Shown here: piece by piece, positions 1 through 9,325 of the stretch
How the letters are laid out: every line of letters begins with the position of its first letter
Position numbering within the stretch: the first letter of the stretch is position 1
Assembly: GCF_003544875.1 (NCBI RefSeq)
Contig: NZ_CP032094.1
Coordinates: 992,001 to 1,056,000, forward strand
Length of the DNA: 64,000 nt
Direction of reading: 5' to 3'
From: Vibrio alfacsensis
GTDB lineage: Bacteria; Pseudomonadota; Gammaproteobacteria; Enterobacterales; Vibrionaceae
Made by a program: the position numbers and the translations under genes
Notes under the pieces: model-generated
Database searches by the model: none
Told to the model about the DNA's origin: nothing
The model's input: only the letters and a program-made list of their open reading frames with translations

Positions 1-1278
1 ATAATTACCCTGAGTTTTCGCACCCAGTATGCGCAGCACTTCTGCTACCGCCAAAATCGGCTCTTTCATCTTGACAACAGGGTAAGATTCCGGCTGAGAC
101 ATACCATTTCGTACTTCTGGGTTAAGAGCTTCTGGGTCAAGAAGAATAGCGGCAAATACGCTCTTTAGATCACCACGAACACCATTGCCGTTATCAGTAA
201 AAACTGCCGCAACACGTTCAACATATTCAGGTGATGGGTTTGACGTAACCATGCGTTGAATCAGTTGACGCGACACAAATGGCGCAGTATTAGAATGCGC
301 AAACAAAATATCGAGTACGGATTGGATGTCTTCTAGTGGCGTTTGCCCAGCTGCAATCACGTTGTTTATAACGCGCTTTTCACCCTCATCATGATACGTT
401 CCACGTTTATCTTCTAGTGGAATCATTGGCTTAATATAGCCCTCTCCATGTAGCGCAGAACCATCAGGATTCGTCATTTTGTCTGAATACGTCCAACCAC
501 TGAATGCTCGAGCCACTTCCTGTACGTCATCTTGAGTGTAAGAGCTGATTGGGTTGCCATCTTTATCCGTCTTGGCTGTACCATCTGGGTTCAGTTCATA
601 TAAACCAATCGTAAACAGTTGCATTACTTCACGGGCATAGTTCTCGTCTGGGTACGTCCCTCTTTTAGGATCGTGCTTCTTACTGTTTGCCATGCTCAGA
701 AACGCGCCCATCGATGGGCTAAGTGTCACTTCTTCCAGTAAATCTCGATAGTTGCCAAATGCATGCTTTTGCAAAATATCGTAGAACGCAACAAGTGACT
801 GCGGATTCCTACCATTTATAGGGTTATCTTTTTGGCTGACCACGAGAATTTGGCTCAATGCAAATGCTGCACGGTGGCGCAGTTGATCATTACCGTAAAG
901 CAGAGCATCCCACCAGATTCCCTCACGAATATCGTGTGTGCCATAGTGAACATGCTTACAGCCATCAACTGGCACTCTATTTCCAATTGTATCTTTCGCG
1001 GCCTCAAACTTCTGTAGATGAAGTCTAACCGGTGATTCAAATTGGTTATCTAGCCATTTGACGTAACCAATACGGTTGATCTCGTCAATTTGAGCCGGAG
1101 TCAAACCAGAAGCAGCCCGAGTCGAAAAGCTCACCAATTGCTGTTCGTTTAAAGCAACGGGCGCATCTTTAGGAAGCCAATTCGGTACTTGATTTAAAGA
1201 GGACTGATTGCTGTTATCTTCGTTACACCCTGTCAGTGCAGCAGAAATGAGCAATGCAATGATAACTTTGTTTGTCAT
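1..1278 (-). CDS. DUF1800 family lipoprotein, 3' end outside window
   Basis: The reverse strand is open from an ATG at 1278 to the window edge (426 codons), so the C-terminus is missing. The N-terminus is a lipoprotein signal with lipobox LTGC near residues 15-18, so the protein is probably exported and lipid-anchored. The body matches the DUF1800 family: RHRAAFALSQILVVS, a PDENYAREVMQLFTIGLYEL block and an AFSGWTY segment. DUF1800 genes usually sit beside a DUF1501 gene, which would lie beyond the left edge. The biochemical role is unknown. Confidence 0.85.
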   Translation of the reverse strand, partial: MTNKVIIALLISAALTGCNEDNSNQSSLNQVPNWLPKDAPVALNEQQLVSFSTRAASGLTPAQIDEINRIGYVKWLDNQFESPVRLHLQKFEAAKDTIGNRVPVDGCKHVHYGTHDIREGIWWDALLYGNDQLRHRAAFALSQILVVSQKDNPINGRNPQSLVAFYDILQKHAFGNYRDLLEEVTLSPSMGAFLSMANSKKHDPKRGTYPDENYAREVMQLFTIGLYELNPDGTAKTDKDGNPISSYTQDDVQEVARAFSGWTYSDKMTNPDGSALHGEGYIKPMIPLEDKRGTYHDEGEKRVINNVIAAGQTPLEDIQSVLDILFAHSNTAPFVSRQLIQRMVTSNPSPEYVERVAAVFTDNGNGVRGDLKSVFAAILLDPEALNPEVRNGMSQPESYPVVKMKEPILAVAEVLRILGAKTQGNY

Positions 1279-1399
1279 CAGAAGTGAATCTATCGAAAAA
1301 AAGGTACGCAATTATAGAGTTACGCTGACGCTTATCAATTCAGAAAAGCCCTACAACTGGCCGCTAAATTACCTTAAAGAACCATACTTTGATCCTTAT

Positions 1400-1444
1400 T
1401 CCAAAAATAAAAATGCCCCTGCTTGAGAGTCAGTAAGCAGAGGC
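1400..1444 (-). terminator. Rho-independent terminator of art operon
   Basis: Arms 1415-1424 and 1435-1444 pair over ten bases with one mismatch. On the minus strand the hairpin is followed by a T-rich tract (1414-1400). It lies just past the artM stop codon. Confidence 0.8.
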
Positions 1445-1471
1445 ACCGTAAATTGAATTTTAGATTGGAGA

Positions 1472-2140
1472 TTACACAGCTTCGAATGCCAACGCTTTTT
1501 TCTCCACTTGACGGAAGATCAACGTCAACACGCCATTTACTGCCAAATAGAACGCGCCTGCAATACCGAATACCGTCAACGTATCGTAAGTTTGTGCATT
1601 AATGCGTTGTGCATAACCCATCAAATCCATAATCGTGATAGTGCTCGCGAGTGAAGTCCCTTTGAACACCAAGATGACTTCGTTTGAATACGCTGGCACT
1701 GCTCGGCGAATCGCATAAGGCAGCAATACTTTTAGCGTGGCAACCTTGTCCATTCCGAGTGCTCGACACGCATGCCACTGACCCGATGGGATCGCATTGA
1801 ACGCCCCTTTAAACAATTGCGTACTGTATGCAGCGGTATTAAGCGCCAAAGCTAACATGGCACAAAACCAAGGCTGGCTTAGCCACGTCCAAAAAACGCT
1901 TTCTCTTACTGCATCAAACTGACCAGGGCCGTAGTACACCAAAAAGATCTGAACCAGCAAAGGCGTACCGGTGAACAAGGTGATGATTCCACGGCTAATC
2001 CAATGCAAACCCGGAGTTCGCAGAATCAAGGTCAACGTCATCAAAAGAGCAAGAATACAACCCACCACCAAAGAAGCCGCTGTTAATTGCAAACTGGTGC
2101 CTAAACCATCCAGCATTTGCCAAACGTGCTGTTCGTTCAT
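1472..2140 (-). CDS. artM: Arginine ABC transporter permease ArtM
   Basis: 222-residue inner-membrane permease of the HisM/ArtM polar amino acid family. Several hydrophobic segments are visible, and the EAA-type cytoplasmic loop lies near residues 130-150 ([23 protein letters not shown]). It would form the channel with ArtQ and be driven by ArtP. Its ATG overlaps the artQ stop by 4 bp (ATGA), which implies translational coupling. It is the last gene of the artP-J-Q-M unit and ends before a clear terminator. The arginine assignment rests on gene order and on ArtP similarity; specificity was not tested. Confidence 0.88.
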   Translation of the reverse strand: MNEQHVWQMLDGLGTSLQLTAASLVVGCILALLMTLTLILRTPGLHWISRGIITLFTGTPLLVQIFLVYYGPGQFDAVRESVFWTWLSQPWFCAMLALALNTAAYSTQLFKGAFNAIPSGQWHACRALGMDKVATLKVLLPYAIRRAVPAYSNEVILVFKGTSLASTITIMDLMGYAQRINAQTYDTLTVFGIAGAFYLAVNGVLTLIFRQVEKKALAFEAV

Positions 2141-2826
2141 GCGGTTGCCTCCTGTCCCATGCTCATGCCTTGAATCGAAAACTTCTTATCAATCACTTTT
2201 ACTGCACGTTGCGTTACGATCGTGATCATTAAATAAATCGCTGCTGCGGTCGCGTACCAAGTGAACGCTTCGTGCGTAGCGGCTGACGTGAGCTGCGCTT
2301 GTTTCAATAAGTCCGTTACGCCGATCAGCGATACTAGCGCAGTGTCTTTCAACAGAACCAACCATTGGTTAGTTAAACCTGGTAACGCATGTCTTACCGC
2401 TTGTGGCAAAACAATACGAATAAAAGCGTGAGATTGGCTGATACCAAGAGCACTTGCCGCTTCTCTCTGCCCTCTCCCAACGGCTTTCAACGCGCCACGT
2501 AAGGTTTGAGAAGCGTAAGAAGCGAAGATCAACGACAACGCCACCACGCCAGACAAGAACGGGCTAACCTCTATAAAGTCTCCGGTGATTAAAAACAGAA
2601 CCTGCGTCGAACCAAAATAGATGAACAACACGACAAGGATTTCTGGCAAGCCACGTACGATCGTCACAAACGCCGTCATTGGCCATTTTACGATTATGCG
2701 ACGAGACATTTCACCGCTGGCGAAAACCACTGCCAGAATCAAACCGACTAAAAGGCTTGTAAATGCTAGCTGGACAGTCATCCAGCTAGCTTGCACAAGT
2801 GATAGAGAGTAACCCGTTAGTGCCAT
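2137..2826 (-). CDS. artQ: Arginine ABC transporter permease ArtQ
   Basis: 229-residue inner-membrane permease paired with ArtM. The conserved cytoplasmic loop [20 protein letters not shown] lies near residues 120-140, and about five transmembrane segments are visible. It starts 1 bp after the stop of the binding-protein gene and overlaps artM by 4 bp, so the three genes are tightly coupled. HisQ-type permeases for other basic amino acids look similar; context favours arginine. Confidence 0.87.
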   Translation of the reverse strand: MALTGYSLSLVQASWMTVQLAFTSLLVGLILAVVFASGEMSRRIIVKWPMTAFVTIVRGLPEILVVLFIYFGSTQVLFLITGDFIEVSPFLSGVVALSLIFASYASQTLRGALKAVGRGQREAASALGISQSHAFIRIVLPQAVRHALPGLTNQWLVLLKDTALVSLIGVTDLLKQAQLTSAATHEAFTWYATAAAIYLMITIVTQRAVKVIDKKFSIQGMSMGQEATA

Positions 2827-2827
2827 A

Positions 2828-3571
2828 TTACTTACCGAAGTACTTGTTGTAGATTACGTCGTATTCACCGTTCGCTTTCACTGTTTTCAACGCAGTGTTC
2901 AACTTATTCACTAGCTCGTCGTTACCTTTGTTTACTGCAATACCGAAACCATTACCGAAGTATTTAGGGTTGGTTACGTGCTCACCAACATACGCTAGGT
3001 TGTCTTCTTTCTTGAACCATTCTGCGACAACGGCTGTGTCACCGAATACAGAATCAATACGCCCATTCTTCATATCAATGAATGCATCTTGGTAGCTCGA
3101 GTATGGCACTGGCGTTACACCCGGCATTTGATCAATCAAGTAACTTTGGTGAGTCGAGCCGTTTTGCACACCCACGCGCTTGCCCTCTAATGCTTTTTGA
3201 TCGGCCACTTTATCTTGGATAGAAACAAATGCCGCAGAGTTGTCATAATAAGCATTTGAGAAGTTGACTTGCTCAAGACGCGCTTCAGTAATATCCATTG
3301 CAGAGATAGCCGCATCGTAGCGTTTGAATTTTAATGCAGGAATTAAGCTATCAAATGCTTGGTTGTGGAAACTACATTTCGCGTCCATTTCTTTACATAG
3401 TGCGTTTGCCAGATCCACATCAAATCCTTGGATTTGGTTGTTTTCATCCATGTATTCAAATGGTGCGTATGTCGCTTCCATCGCGAATTTAATCTCTTCT
3501 TGTGCTGCTGCGTTTGCTGCCATGGTTGCAGAAGAAAGGCCGATTAGTGAAGCTAGTAAAATCTTTTTCAT
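2828..3571 (-). CDS. artJ: Periplasmic arginine-binding protein (ArtJ/ArtI type)
   Basis: Family 3 periplasmic solute-binding protein, 247 residues. The signal peptide starts [17 protein letters not shown] and has Ala-rich cleavage candidates. The mature part has the family signature [17 protein letters not shown] and [12 protein letters not shown] chose the ATG at 3571 over the upstream ATG at 3592: it begins the signal peptide and has a GGAG ribosome site 7 nt ahead. It captures the amino acid for ArtQM/ArtP. ArtJ and ArtI cannot be told apart here. Confidence 0.87.
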   Translation of the reverse strand: MKKILLASLIGLSSATMAANAAAQEEIKFAMEATYAPFEYMDENNQIQGFDVDLANALCKEMDAKCSFHNQAFDSLIPALKFKRYDAAISAMDITEARLEQVNFSNAYYDNSAAFVSIQDKVADQKALEGKRVGVQNGSTHQSYLIDQMPGVTPVPYSSYQDAFIDMKNGRIDSVFGDTAVVAEWFKKEDNLAYVGEHVTNPKYFGNGFGIAVNKGNDELVNKLNTALKTVKANGEYDVIYNKYFGK

Positions 3572-3662
3572 TGCAATACTCCGTGTGTACATCTTGGGCT
3601 GACACTCGCAATGACAGCCGAGCTTATCTGTATAAATTGACTGAACTGAGTTTTATTTATTT

Positions 3663-4391
3663 TTAGTGGTTTAGATAGTCCGCAAACTGAGTCGTTTGTG
3701 GATGGGTAAATGCGTCATTTGTGCCGTGTTCCACAATATGTCCTTTTTCAAGGTAGAGGACATGACTGGCAATCTTCTTAGCAAAATCGACTTCGTGAGT
3801 GACCACAACTTGTGTAATGCCAGTTTCGCTTAAATCTTTAATTATTTTAACAACTTGATTGGTAATCTCAGGATCAAGTGCTGCGGTTGGCTCATCAAAC
3901 AATAACACCTCTGGCTTCATCATCAGTGCTCGTGCGATGGCAACACGTTGCTGTTGACCACCAGAAAGCTGCATTGGCCATGCGTCTGCCTTATCTGCCA
4001 AATGTAACGTTGCTAGAATTTGCATCGCCTGCTTTTTGGCTTCGTCTTTGCCCATACCCGAGACTTTTACTGGAGCCTCAATAAGGTTCTCAATCACAGT
4101 CATGTGCGGCCATAAATTGTACTGTTGAAACACCATGCCGACTTTACGACGAAGCGCTAACCCTTGCTTTTCTTTGATTTCTTGCGAAAAGTCGAACTCA
4201 TCACTTGCGATGTTTAAACAGCCATTATCGGCGTTCTCCAATAGGTTTAGAACACGAAGAAGAGAGCTCTTCCCTGCGCCACTAGGGCCAAGTAACACAA
4301 GCGTTTCACCACTTTCACAATTAAAACTTACATCGTGAAGAACTTGCGTGTTTCCGTAGGATTTATTGATGCTTTTAACTTGAATACTCAT
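3663..4391 (-). CDS. artP: Arginine ABC transporter ATP-binding protein ArtP
   Basis: 242 residues, the same length as E. coli ArtP. Visible motifs are Walker [11 protein letters not shown]-loop [13 protein letters not shown], signature [15 protein letters not shown], Walker [15 protein letters not shown] and the H-loop VVTHE. It energises uptake through ArtQM. I chose MSIQ at 4391 because it matches the family start; an ATG at 4406 adds five residues. First gene of the operon. The AT-rich upstream stretch (4410-4500) has imperfect TGCATAAA-like elements that could be ArgR boxes, but the match is too weak to call. Confidence 0.9.
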   Translation of the reverse strand: MSIQVKSINKSYGNTQVLHDVSFNCESGETLVLLGPSGAGKSSLLRVLNLLENADNGCLNIASDEFDFSQEIKEKQGLALRRKVGMVFQQYNLWPHMTVIENLIEAPVKVSGMGKDEAKKQAMQILATLHLADKADAWPMQLSGGQQQRVAIARALMMKPEVLLFDEPTAALDPEITNQVVKIIKDLSETGITQVVVTHEVDFAKKIASHVLYLEKGHIVEHGTNDAFTHPQTTQFADYLNH

Positions 4392-4683
4392 GCTGACATA
4401 CTGCATTAATTGTCACTTTGAGCTTATACTAGCAAGAAAGAAATTTTATGCAATAAAATGTATAAAAATTTAATTTGTTAATTTATTGTATGAAAAACAA
4501 TCAGTCGCACAGAGTTTATGGCTGGTGTGATGAGTACTTAAGGGACATCATTATTGCAAGGTTGGTTGCGTTACCAGTATGGAGGGTATAAATGGAAAAA
4601 ACAGAAGAAGAGGCGATTGCCTCTTCCTTCAAACATGGGCTCATATGCTCCAAACACTCTGTACGTGCGTGAATTAGTGCCAA

Positions 4684-5076
4684 TCAATACATCGTATTGC
4701 CGTTTAGTGTTTCTTGTGGGATTTCCTGAAGCGCATCCCAGTGTTCGACAATTTTGCCATTGAGATCGAAACGGAAGAAATCCATCGTGACGTATTCCAC
4801 ATTATCAGGCCACGTTTGATGGGTGTGCAATGCCACTAAGTTGCCCTCAGCCACAGCCCGAACAAACATGATGTCTTTCTCAGGATACTCAGCTTGCATT
4901 CGCTCAAAATATTCAATGAATGGCTCAGTGCCATTACCCACCAGCGGATTGTGTTGGATGTACTCATCGCCAACAAACAGCTCAACGGCTTTACGGGGAT
5001 TACCTCGATAAGCCATATCATAAAATGCGATAGCGTTACGTTTGTTCTCTTCCGTGTCTATTTGCATCGTGTTCAT
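4684..5076 (-). CDS. SnoaL-like / NTF2-fold protein
   Basis: 130-residue soluble protein of the SnoaL-like polyketide cyclase superfamily (NTF2 fold). It shows the typical N-terminal helix (AIAFYDMAYRGNPRKAVELF), the YIQHNP motif with the conserved His, and a C-terminal GKIVEHWDALQEIP. Proteins of this kind bind or isomerise small hydrophobic molecules, but the substrate cannot be told. It stands alone, and its ATG at 5076 has a good GGAGAG site upstream. Confidence 0.75.
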   Translation of the reverse strand: MNTMQIDTEENKRNAIAFYDMAYRGNPRKAVELFVGDEYIQHNPLVGNGTEPFIEYFERMQAEYPEKDIMFVRAVAEGNLVALHTHQTWPDNVEYVTMDFFRFDLNGKIVEHWDALQEIPQETLNGNTMY

Positions 5077-5151
5077 TGTTCTCTCCTGTATCGGTCCCTG
5101 CTAAGGCAGTCCGAGTCGAATACATCAACTCAGGCTAAAATGGCGAGACGG

Positions 5152-6114
5152 TTATTTCAGAACGGTACTTCTGTCCTTAGGTGTTACTCGACCGGTTTTA
5201 ATTGCACTCGCCATGTGCTTAATGATTGGGCTTACTTCACCTTTACTGTTTTCCAAAAAGTATGTGTGGCCCTTGATATCAAATTGATTATTGAAGTCAT
5301 CACAGTCCACTTCATATACTTTACTCGGTAACTTAGACAGGTCTTCCGGGCCTGTCATGCCCAATCGACGGGATAAGGTTTTATTCTTAATATTAGCAAT
5401 CTTGGATGCAGGCATTGCAAAATCATCGTTCGCGAAATAAACCAGTATGTTTCGCCCCGAATCAACAATAAATCGCCCGTCTTCGTTTTTTTCTAGAACT
5501 TCATTTTCCACATCAGACGCAATCATAAACACGTTACGAAAAAGCTGTGGCATATTCCCTGCTGCATACTTTCTCGCCCATTCTTGCAACGCGTTTTTCA
5601 TCACTCGATTGCCCATAGAATGTGCTAATACATTAATGCGCTTATAACATGGCTCCTTTTGCTGCAACTCATCTCTGCGCCATGTATCAAACTTACCCAA
5701 TAAGCGAGCAAAGGCAGAACCACTAAAATCGGCGGCTTCTTGATCATCCCAATAGTCATCAATGATGGCAACAGCATGGTCATCATCACACGGCCAAATT
5801 AAAGGAATGACTTGTACAAGAGAGGGAGATTCATCATCCATGAGCTGTTGCAGTTTTTCCGCATTCTCAAATATGTCCCCCTCCATGTTGTTATTAAAAC
5901 CATGGATATAAAACAGCAGCTGAGTTTCATCCGGTAAGGCCTTTAACCTGGCAAAAAAGTGTTCACTCATGATTTCAACGTAGTCATCTTGCCCATTTCG
6001 CTCACAGAAATAGAGATTTTGGGAAACAGAGACATTATTAGAATCAAAACTGATATGTCGCCCGCGTTTCGAACGTGCTGACTGCTTGGGTGTGCGGTTG
6101 GTAATAAATAACAT
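5152..6114 (-). CDS. Alpha/beta hydrolase, DUF900-like
   Basis: 320 residues and no signal peptide. It matches the DUF900-type (COG4782) esterase/lipase-like hydrolases: N-terminal LFITNRTP, oxyanion region YIHGFNNN near residue 95, and nucleophile elbow LAHSMGNRVM (GxSxG variant HSMGN) near residue 165. The C-terminal His in KGHTYF is a catalytic candidate. The substrate is unknown. A heptanucleotide repeat lies about 37 bp upstream of the start. Confidence 0.75.
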   Translation of the reverse strand: MLFITNRTPKQSARSKRGRHISFDSNNVSVSQNLYFCERNGQDDYVEIMSEHFFARLKALPDETQLLFYIHGFNNNMEGDIFENAEKLQQLMDDESPSLVQVIPLIWPCDDDHAVAIIDDYWDDQEAADFSGSAFARLLGKFDTWRRDELQQKEPCYKRINVLAHSMGNRVMKNALQEWARKYAAGNMPQLFRNVFMIASDVENEVLEKNEDGRFIVDSGRNILVYFANDDFAMPASKIANIKNKTLSRRLGMTGPEDLSKLPSKVYEVDCDDFNNQFDIKGHTYFLENSKGEVSPIIKHMASAIKTGRVTPKDRSTVLK

Positions 6115-6150
6115 GGTGATTCCTCATTTCCTTATGAAATCTAAACCTAG

Positions 6151-6185
6151 AGCTTAGAGCTTAGAGCTTAGAGCTTAGAGCTTAG
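6151..6185. repeat. Heptanucleotide tandem repeat, 5 x AGCTTAG
   Basis: Five perfect head-to-tail copies of a 7-bp unit, preceded by a partial unit (CCTAG). It lies in the 5' flank of the alpha/beta hydrolase gene. It is non-coding and a probable slippage-prone VNTR. Confidence 0.9.
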
Positions 6186-6274
6186 AATCTATCCTAGTTG
6201 GTCGACGCTGTGTGTATTGTCTCAATTTTATGACTATACCCAAGTAACCTCGAGGCTCTTGAGTATATTGAATA

Positions 6275-6310
6275 TAAAAAAACCTCCGCAACGATAAGTC
6301 GACGGAGGTT
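6275..6310 (-). terminator. Rho-independent terminator after OYE gene
   Basis: Arms AACCTCCG (6281-6288) and CGGAGGTT (6303-6310) pair perfectly. Seven A on the plus strand (6276-6282) give a T tract in the leftward direction. Confidence 0.8.
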
Positions 6311-6357
6311 CAATTTTATACTGACACTTGAATCAAACATTCATAGTAACGGCATTA

Positions 6358-7452
6358 CTACTTTCTGCGCTTATAGACCACACAGAAGTTGCCTCGTTTC
6401 GTTCGGCATTTAGAACAACGCTCGCAGTCCACTTCTGCTCGATTGCCCTCTTTCCAGCGTGTGATAAGTTGTGGTTCTGCTAATAATGGACGAGACAATG
6501 CAAAAAACTGAATGTTAGTGTTTTCTGCCAAGTCTTCAATCGCGGCAAAATCGTTCAAACCGCCAACAGTAATCACTGGAATATTAATATCTTGGCTGAT
6601 TACTTGGCCGTACTCGTGAAAGTAACCCTCTTGTTGCAGTGTGTAGCCATCGAAAGACTCACCAACCATCGTACTTGCGTTGCCGTGAATGTTACCCGAT
6701 ACAATGATCGCATCCACGCCTACTTCTTCTAGCTTCTTACATACAATACGCGTTTCATCGAACGTTAAGCCGCCCTCGAAGAATTCAGTCGCGGTAAGTT
6801 TCACTAAAATTGGGAAGTCATCTCCCACCAACTTACGGGTTTCCGAATAAATCTCTACTAAGAAACGCATACGATTTTCTAAGCTACCGCCGTATTCATC
6901 ATCTCGACGGTTGTAATATGGGCTCAAGAATTGGTTGATCAGGTAAGTATGCGCGGCATGGATCTCAACTCCATCAAAGCCAGATTCTTGTGCGCGCTTG
7001 CTTGCTAATGCGAACGCCTTAACGATGTAATCAATCTCATCTTTGCTCATCGCCTTGCCTTCCGTTTTTGTACCTCGTTCAGGTACATTACTTGGAGCAA
7101 AGATCACGCGCTCACCGACGTTGTAAGTCGTTTTTGTGCCGCCATAAGCAATTTGCATGACGATTTTAGAATCATGTTGGTGAACAAGATCGGTCAGCTT
7201 TTTGTATTCATCAATAAATGAATCATTGTAGATCCCCATCATACCGGCATTAGGCTTTTCTTCTTCAACGATATTGGCGTAACCGGTGACGATTAGACCA
7301 ACATCACCTTTGGCAAGCTCTTCGTAGACATCATATAGCTTCTCTGTCATATGGCCGTCTTCTGTTGCCATATTTTCCCACGTCGCGCTGCGCACGAAGC
7401 GGTTTTTTAATGTCATATTGCCAATGCGGGCTTGTGAAAACAAAATGCTCAA
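6358..7452 (-). CDS. Old Yellow Enzyme family NADH:flavin oxidoreductase
   Basis: 364-residue TIM-barrel FMN enzyme of the OYE family. Visible motifs are FVRSATWE near residue 20, QIAYGG near 100, the substrate-binding HAAH near 170, the YGGSLENRMRF signature near 190 and the phosphate-binding ITVGG near 315. Such enzymes reduce alpha,beta-unsaturated carbonyls. The C-terminus has a cysteine cluster (C-x2-C-x2-C-x7-C) after the barrel, recalling the 4Fe-4S linker of the larger dienoyl-CoA reductase group, but the second flavin domain is absent. Monocistronic, between two strong hairpins. Confidence 0.85.
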   Translation of the reverse strand: MSILFSQARIGNMTLKNRFVRSATWENMATEDGHMTEKLYDVYEELAKGDVGLIVTGYANIVEEEKPNAGMMGIYNDSFIDEYKKLTDLVHQHDSKIVMQIAYGGTKTTYNVGERVIFAPSNVPERGTKTEGKAMSKDEIDYIVKAFALASKRAQESGFDGVEIHAAHTYLINQFLSPYYNRRDDEYGGSLENRMRFLVEIYSETRKLVGDDFPILVKLTATEFFEGGLTFDETRIVCKKLEEVGVDAIIVSGNIHGNASTMVGESFDGYTLQQEGYFHEYGQVISQDINIPVITVGGLNDFAAIEDLAENTNIQFFALSRPLLAEPQLITRWKEGNRAEVDCERCSKCRTKRGNFCVVYKRRK

Positions 7453-7494
7453 ATCGAGTCCTCATATACTGTTTTTTGTTTTAGCGGCGCAACG

Positions 7495-7551
7495 AAAAAG
7501 GAACAGTCACACACCACCTTGATATAAGGTGTATGTGTGACTGTTCCTTTT
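7495..7551. terminator. Very long bidirectional hairpin terminator
   Basis: Arms 7495-7520 and 7526-7551 pair over about 26 bp with one small bulge around a 5-base loop (GATAT). The arms begin and end with A/T runs, so the hairpin could terminate in both directions. It lies between the SDR gene end (7648) and the OYE gene start (7452). Confidence 0.7.
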
Positions 7552-7647
7552 CTGAATTCGCGTTACATCCAATAAGCTTCGCGCAACATAACGCTGAAAA
7601 GAGTGCGTTTCCTTAATCTGGATTAAGCTTTCGTGCGTTTGTTATTT

Positions 7648-8404
7648 TTACATCCGAATTCCGCCATCGATTTCCAGTACCCTCCCAGTAAAATAGTCAT
7701 TTTCAAGAATGTATCTGACTGCATGGGCAATCTCACTGGCGTCACCCATTCGTCCTAATGGGATCATTTGATGTAAGCGTTCAATGGCTTCCGGTTTCAT
7801 TTGCTCAGCCATGGCAGTTTTGACAACGCCTGGCGCAATGGCTGCCGCGCGAATACCATATCGAGCCAGTTCCCGGGCCCAGGTTGTCGCCATCGTCGCA
7901 ACCGCGGCTTTTGATGCTGAATAGTTGGTTTGTCCAATATTTCCGGCTCTTGCAACACTGGAAATATTGATAATCACACCTTGGCTACCACTTTCTATCA
8001 TTTTGACCGCTGCTTCTCGCCCGCATAGAAACGTACCAGTGACGTTTACGTTCATCACTAAGTTAAACTGCTCTAGAGACATCTTAGTGATCACGCCCTC
8101 TTTTGATTTAACCAATAATCCGTCACGCAATACTCCTGCGTTATTAATTGCCATTTAATTGACCAAAATCTTGGAGTATTTCGTCAAAGGTGCTTTCGAC
8201 TTCGGATTCATTTGTCACATCTAAACGATAAATAAGCGCTTTCGCACTGAGCATTCGGCACTGTTCTTGTGTCTTAAGCAATCCGGTTTCATTCACATCC
8301 AACAGAGTAAGATCAGCCCCCGCTTGAGCAAGCCGAATAGCCATCATTTGTCCAAGCCCCTGACCTGCCCCTGTAATCGCAATAACACTCTCTTTAAGCT
8401 CCAT
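7648..8404 (-). CDS. SDR family oxidoreductase, frame broken at about 8150
   Basis: Classical short-chain dehydrogenase in two overlapping frames. 8144-8404 has the NAD(P)-binding ITGAGQGLGQ. 7648-8154 has INNAG, the catalytic Ser region (INISSVARAGN) and YSASK with Tyr and Lys. The break falls just before INNAG and amounts to two missing bases (or one extra). Repaired, the protein is about 252 residues, normal for the family. It is the last gene of the valine operon and starts 8 bp after mmsB. A 3-hydroxyacyl or hydroxyisobutyrate-type substrate is plausible from context only. Confidence 0.75.
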
Positions 8405-8412
8405 GCGAACTC

Positions 8413-9315
8413 CTAACGTTGATGTTTATAGAACTCAAACAAGCTAGAGAAATCGAGCTCTTCATTACCGTTTGCGTTATGAAATGCATACAAATTACGA
8501 GCAAGTGCTCCCATTGGTGTAGAAGAATGCGTTTGCAATGCCGCATCCAAACCAAGACCAAGATCTTTTAGCATCAATTTGCTCATAAAACCCGGTTGAT
8601 AATGATTACTTGCCGGTGAGGAATCCATGACGCCAGGGCAAGGATTGTAGAGTTCCAACGCCCAGTTTCGACCTGAACTTTGCAACATAATGTTTGAAAG
8701 CACTTTAGGATCAAGGCCGTGATCAATTCCTAGATTTAACGCCTCACACGTCCCCGACATTAGAATGCCTAACATGAGGTTATTGCAGATTTTTGCCATT
8801 TGACCATCACCCGCTCGACCTGCATGAAATACATTTTTTCCCATGTAACGCAAGATCGCATTCGCTTTAGAGAATGCTTGATCCGTTCCTCCTACGATAA
8901 AAGTCAAAGTGGCGGCTTTAGCACCAGCTACGCCTCCCGACACCGGAGAATCAACGAACATCAAGCCTCGATTATTGGCTTCATTTGCGACTAACCGTGC
9001 CGATTCTGGATCAATCGTAGAACAATCAATGAGCAAGGTATTTTCAGCCACAAGGTGAATCAACCCCACGCTGCCATGTAAATCCCCTAAATATACGGCA
9101 CGGACATGCTCGCCTGCGGGTAACATAGTAATGACGATATTGGCACCATCTACCGCTTCCTCCAATGAGCTCGCAACTTGGGCACCAAAGGTTTGAAGTT
9201 GTTTTGCCGCTTCAATATCAAGATCGAACACTTGCACATTAAACCCCGATGCAAGTAAGTTTTGTGCCATCGGACTGCCCATGTTCCCTAAGCCAATAAA
9301 TGCTATGGTACTCAT
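8413..9315 (-). CDS. mmsB: 3-hydroxyisobutyrate dehydrogenase
   Basis: 300 residues. Rossmann motif FIGLGNMGSPMAQNL at the N-terminus, substrate-binding DSPVSGGVAGA near residue 120, and the catalytic Lys in GQMAKICNNLMLG near residue 170. It oxidises 3-hydroxyisobutyrate to methylmalonate semialdehyde in valine breakdown, giving the substrate of MmsA from the same operon. It follows the hydrolase gene by about 10 bp. Confidence 0.9.
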   Translation of the reverse strand: MSTIAFIGLGNMGSPMAQNLLASGFNVQVFDLDIEAAKQLQTFGAQVASSLEEAVDGANIVITMLPAGEHVRAVYLGDLHGSVGLIHLVAENTLLIDCSTIDPESARLVANEANNRGLMFVDSPVSGGVAGAKAATLTFIVGGTDQAFSKANAILRYMGKNVFHAGRAGDGQMAKICNNLMLGILMSGTCEALNLGIDHGLDPKVLSNIMLQSSGRNWALELYNPCPGVMDSSPASNHYQPGFMSKLMLKDLGLGLDAALQTHSSTPMGALARNLYAFHNANGNEELDFSSLFEFYKHQR

Positions 9316-9325
9316 GTTGTTCTCC

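Noticed and set aside
4410..4500. ArgR operator upstream of artP
   Set aside because: The TGCATAAA-like elements are imperfect and the region is very AT-rich, so chance matches are likely; mentioned only under artP.
8140..8160. Programmed frameshift in the SDR gene
   Set aside because: There is no slippery heptamer or stimulatory structure at the break, and many unrelated genes in the window show similar single breaks, so an error or mutation is simpler.
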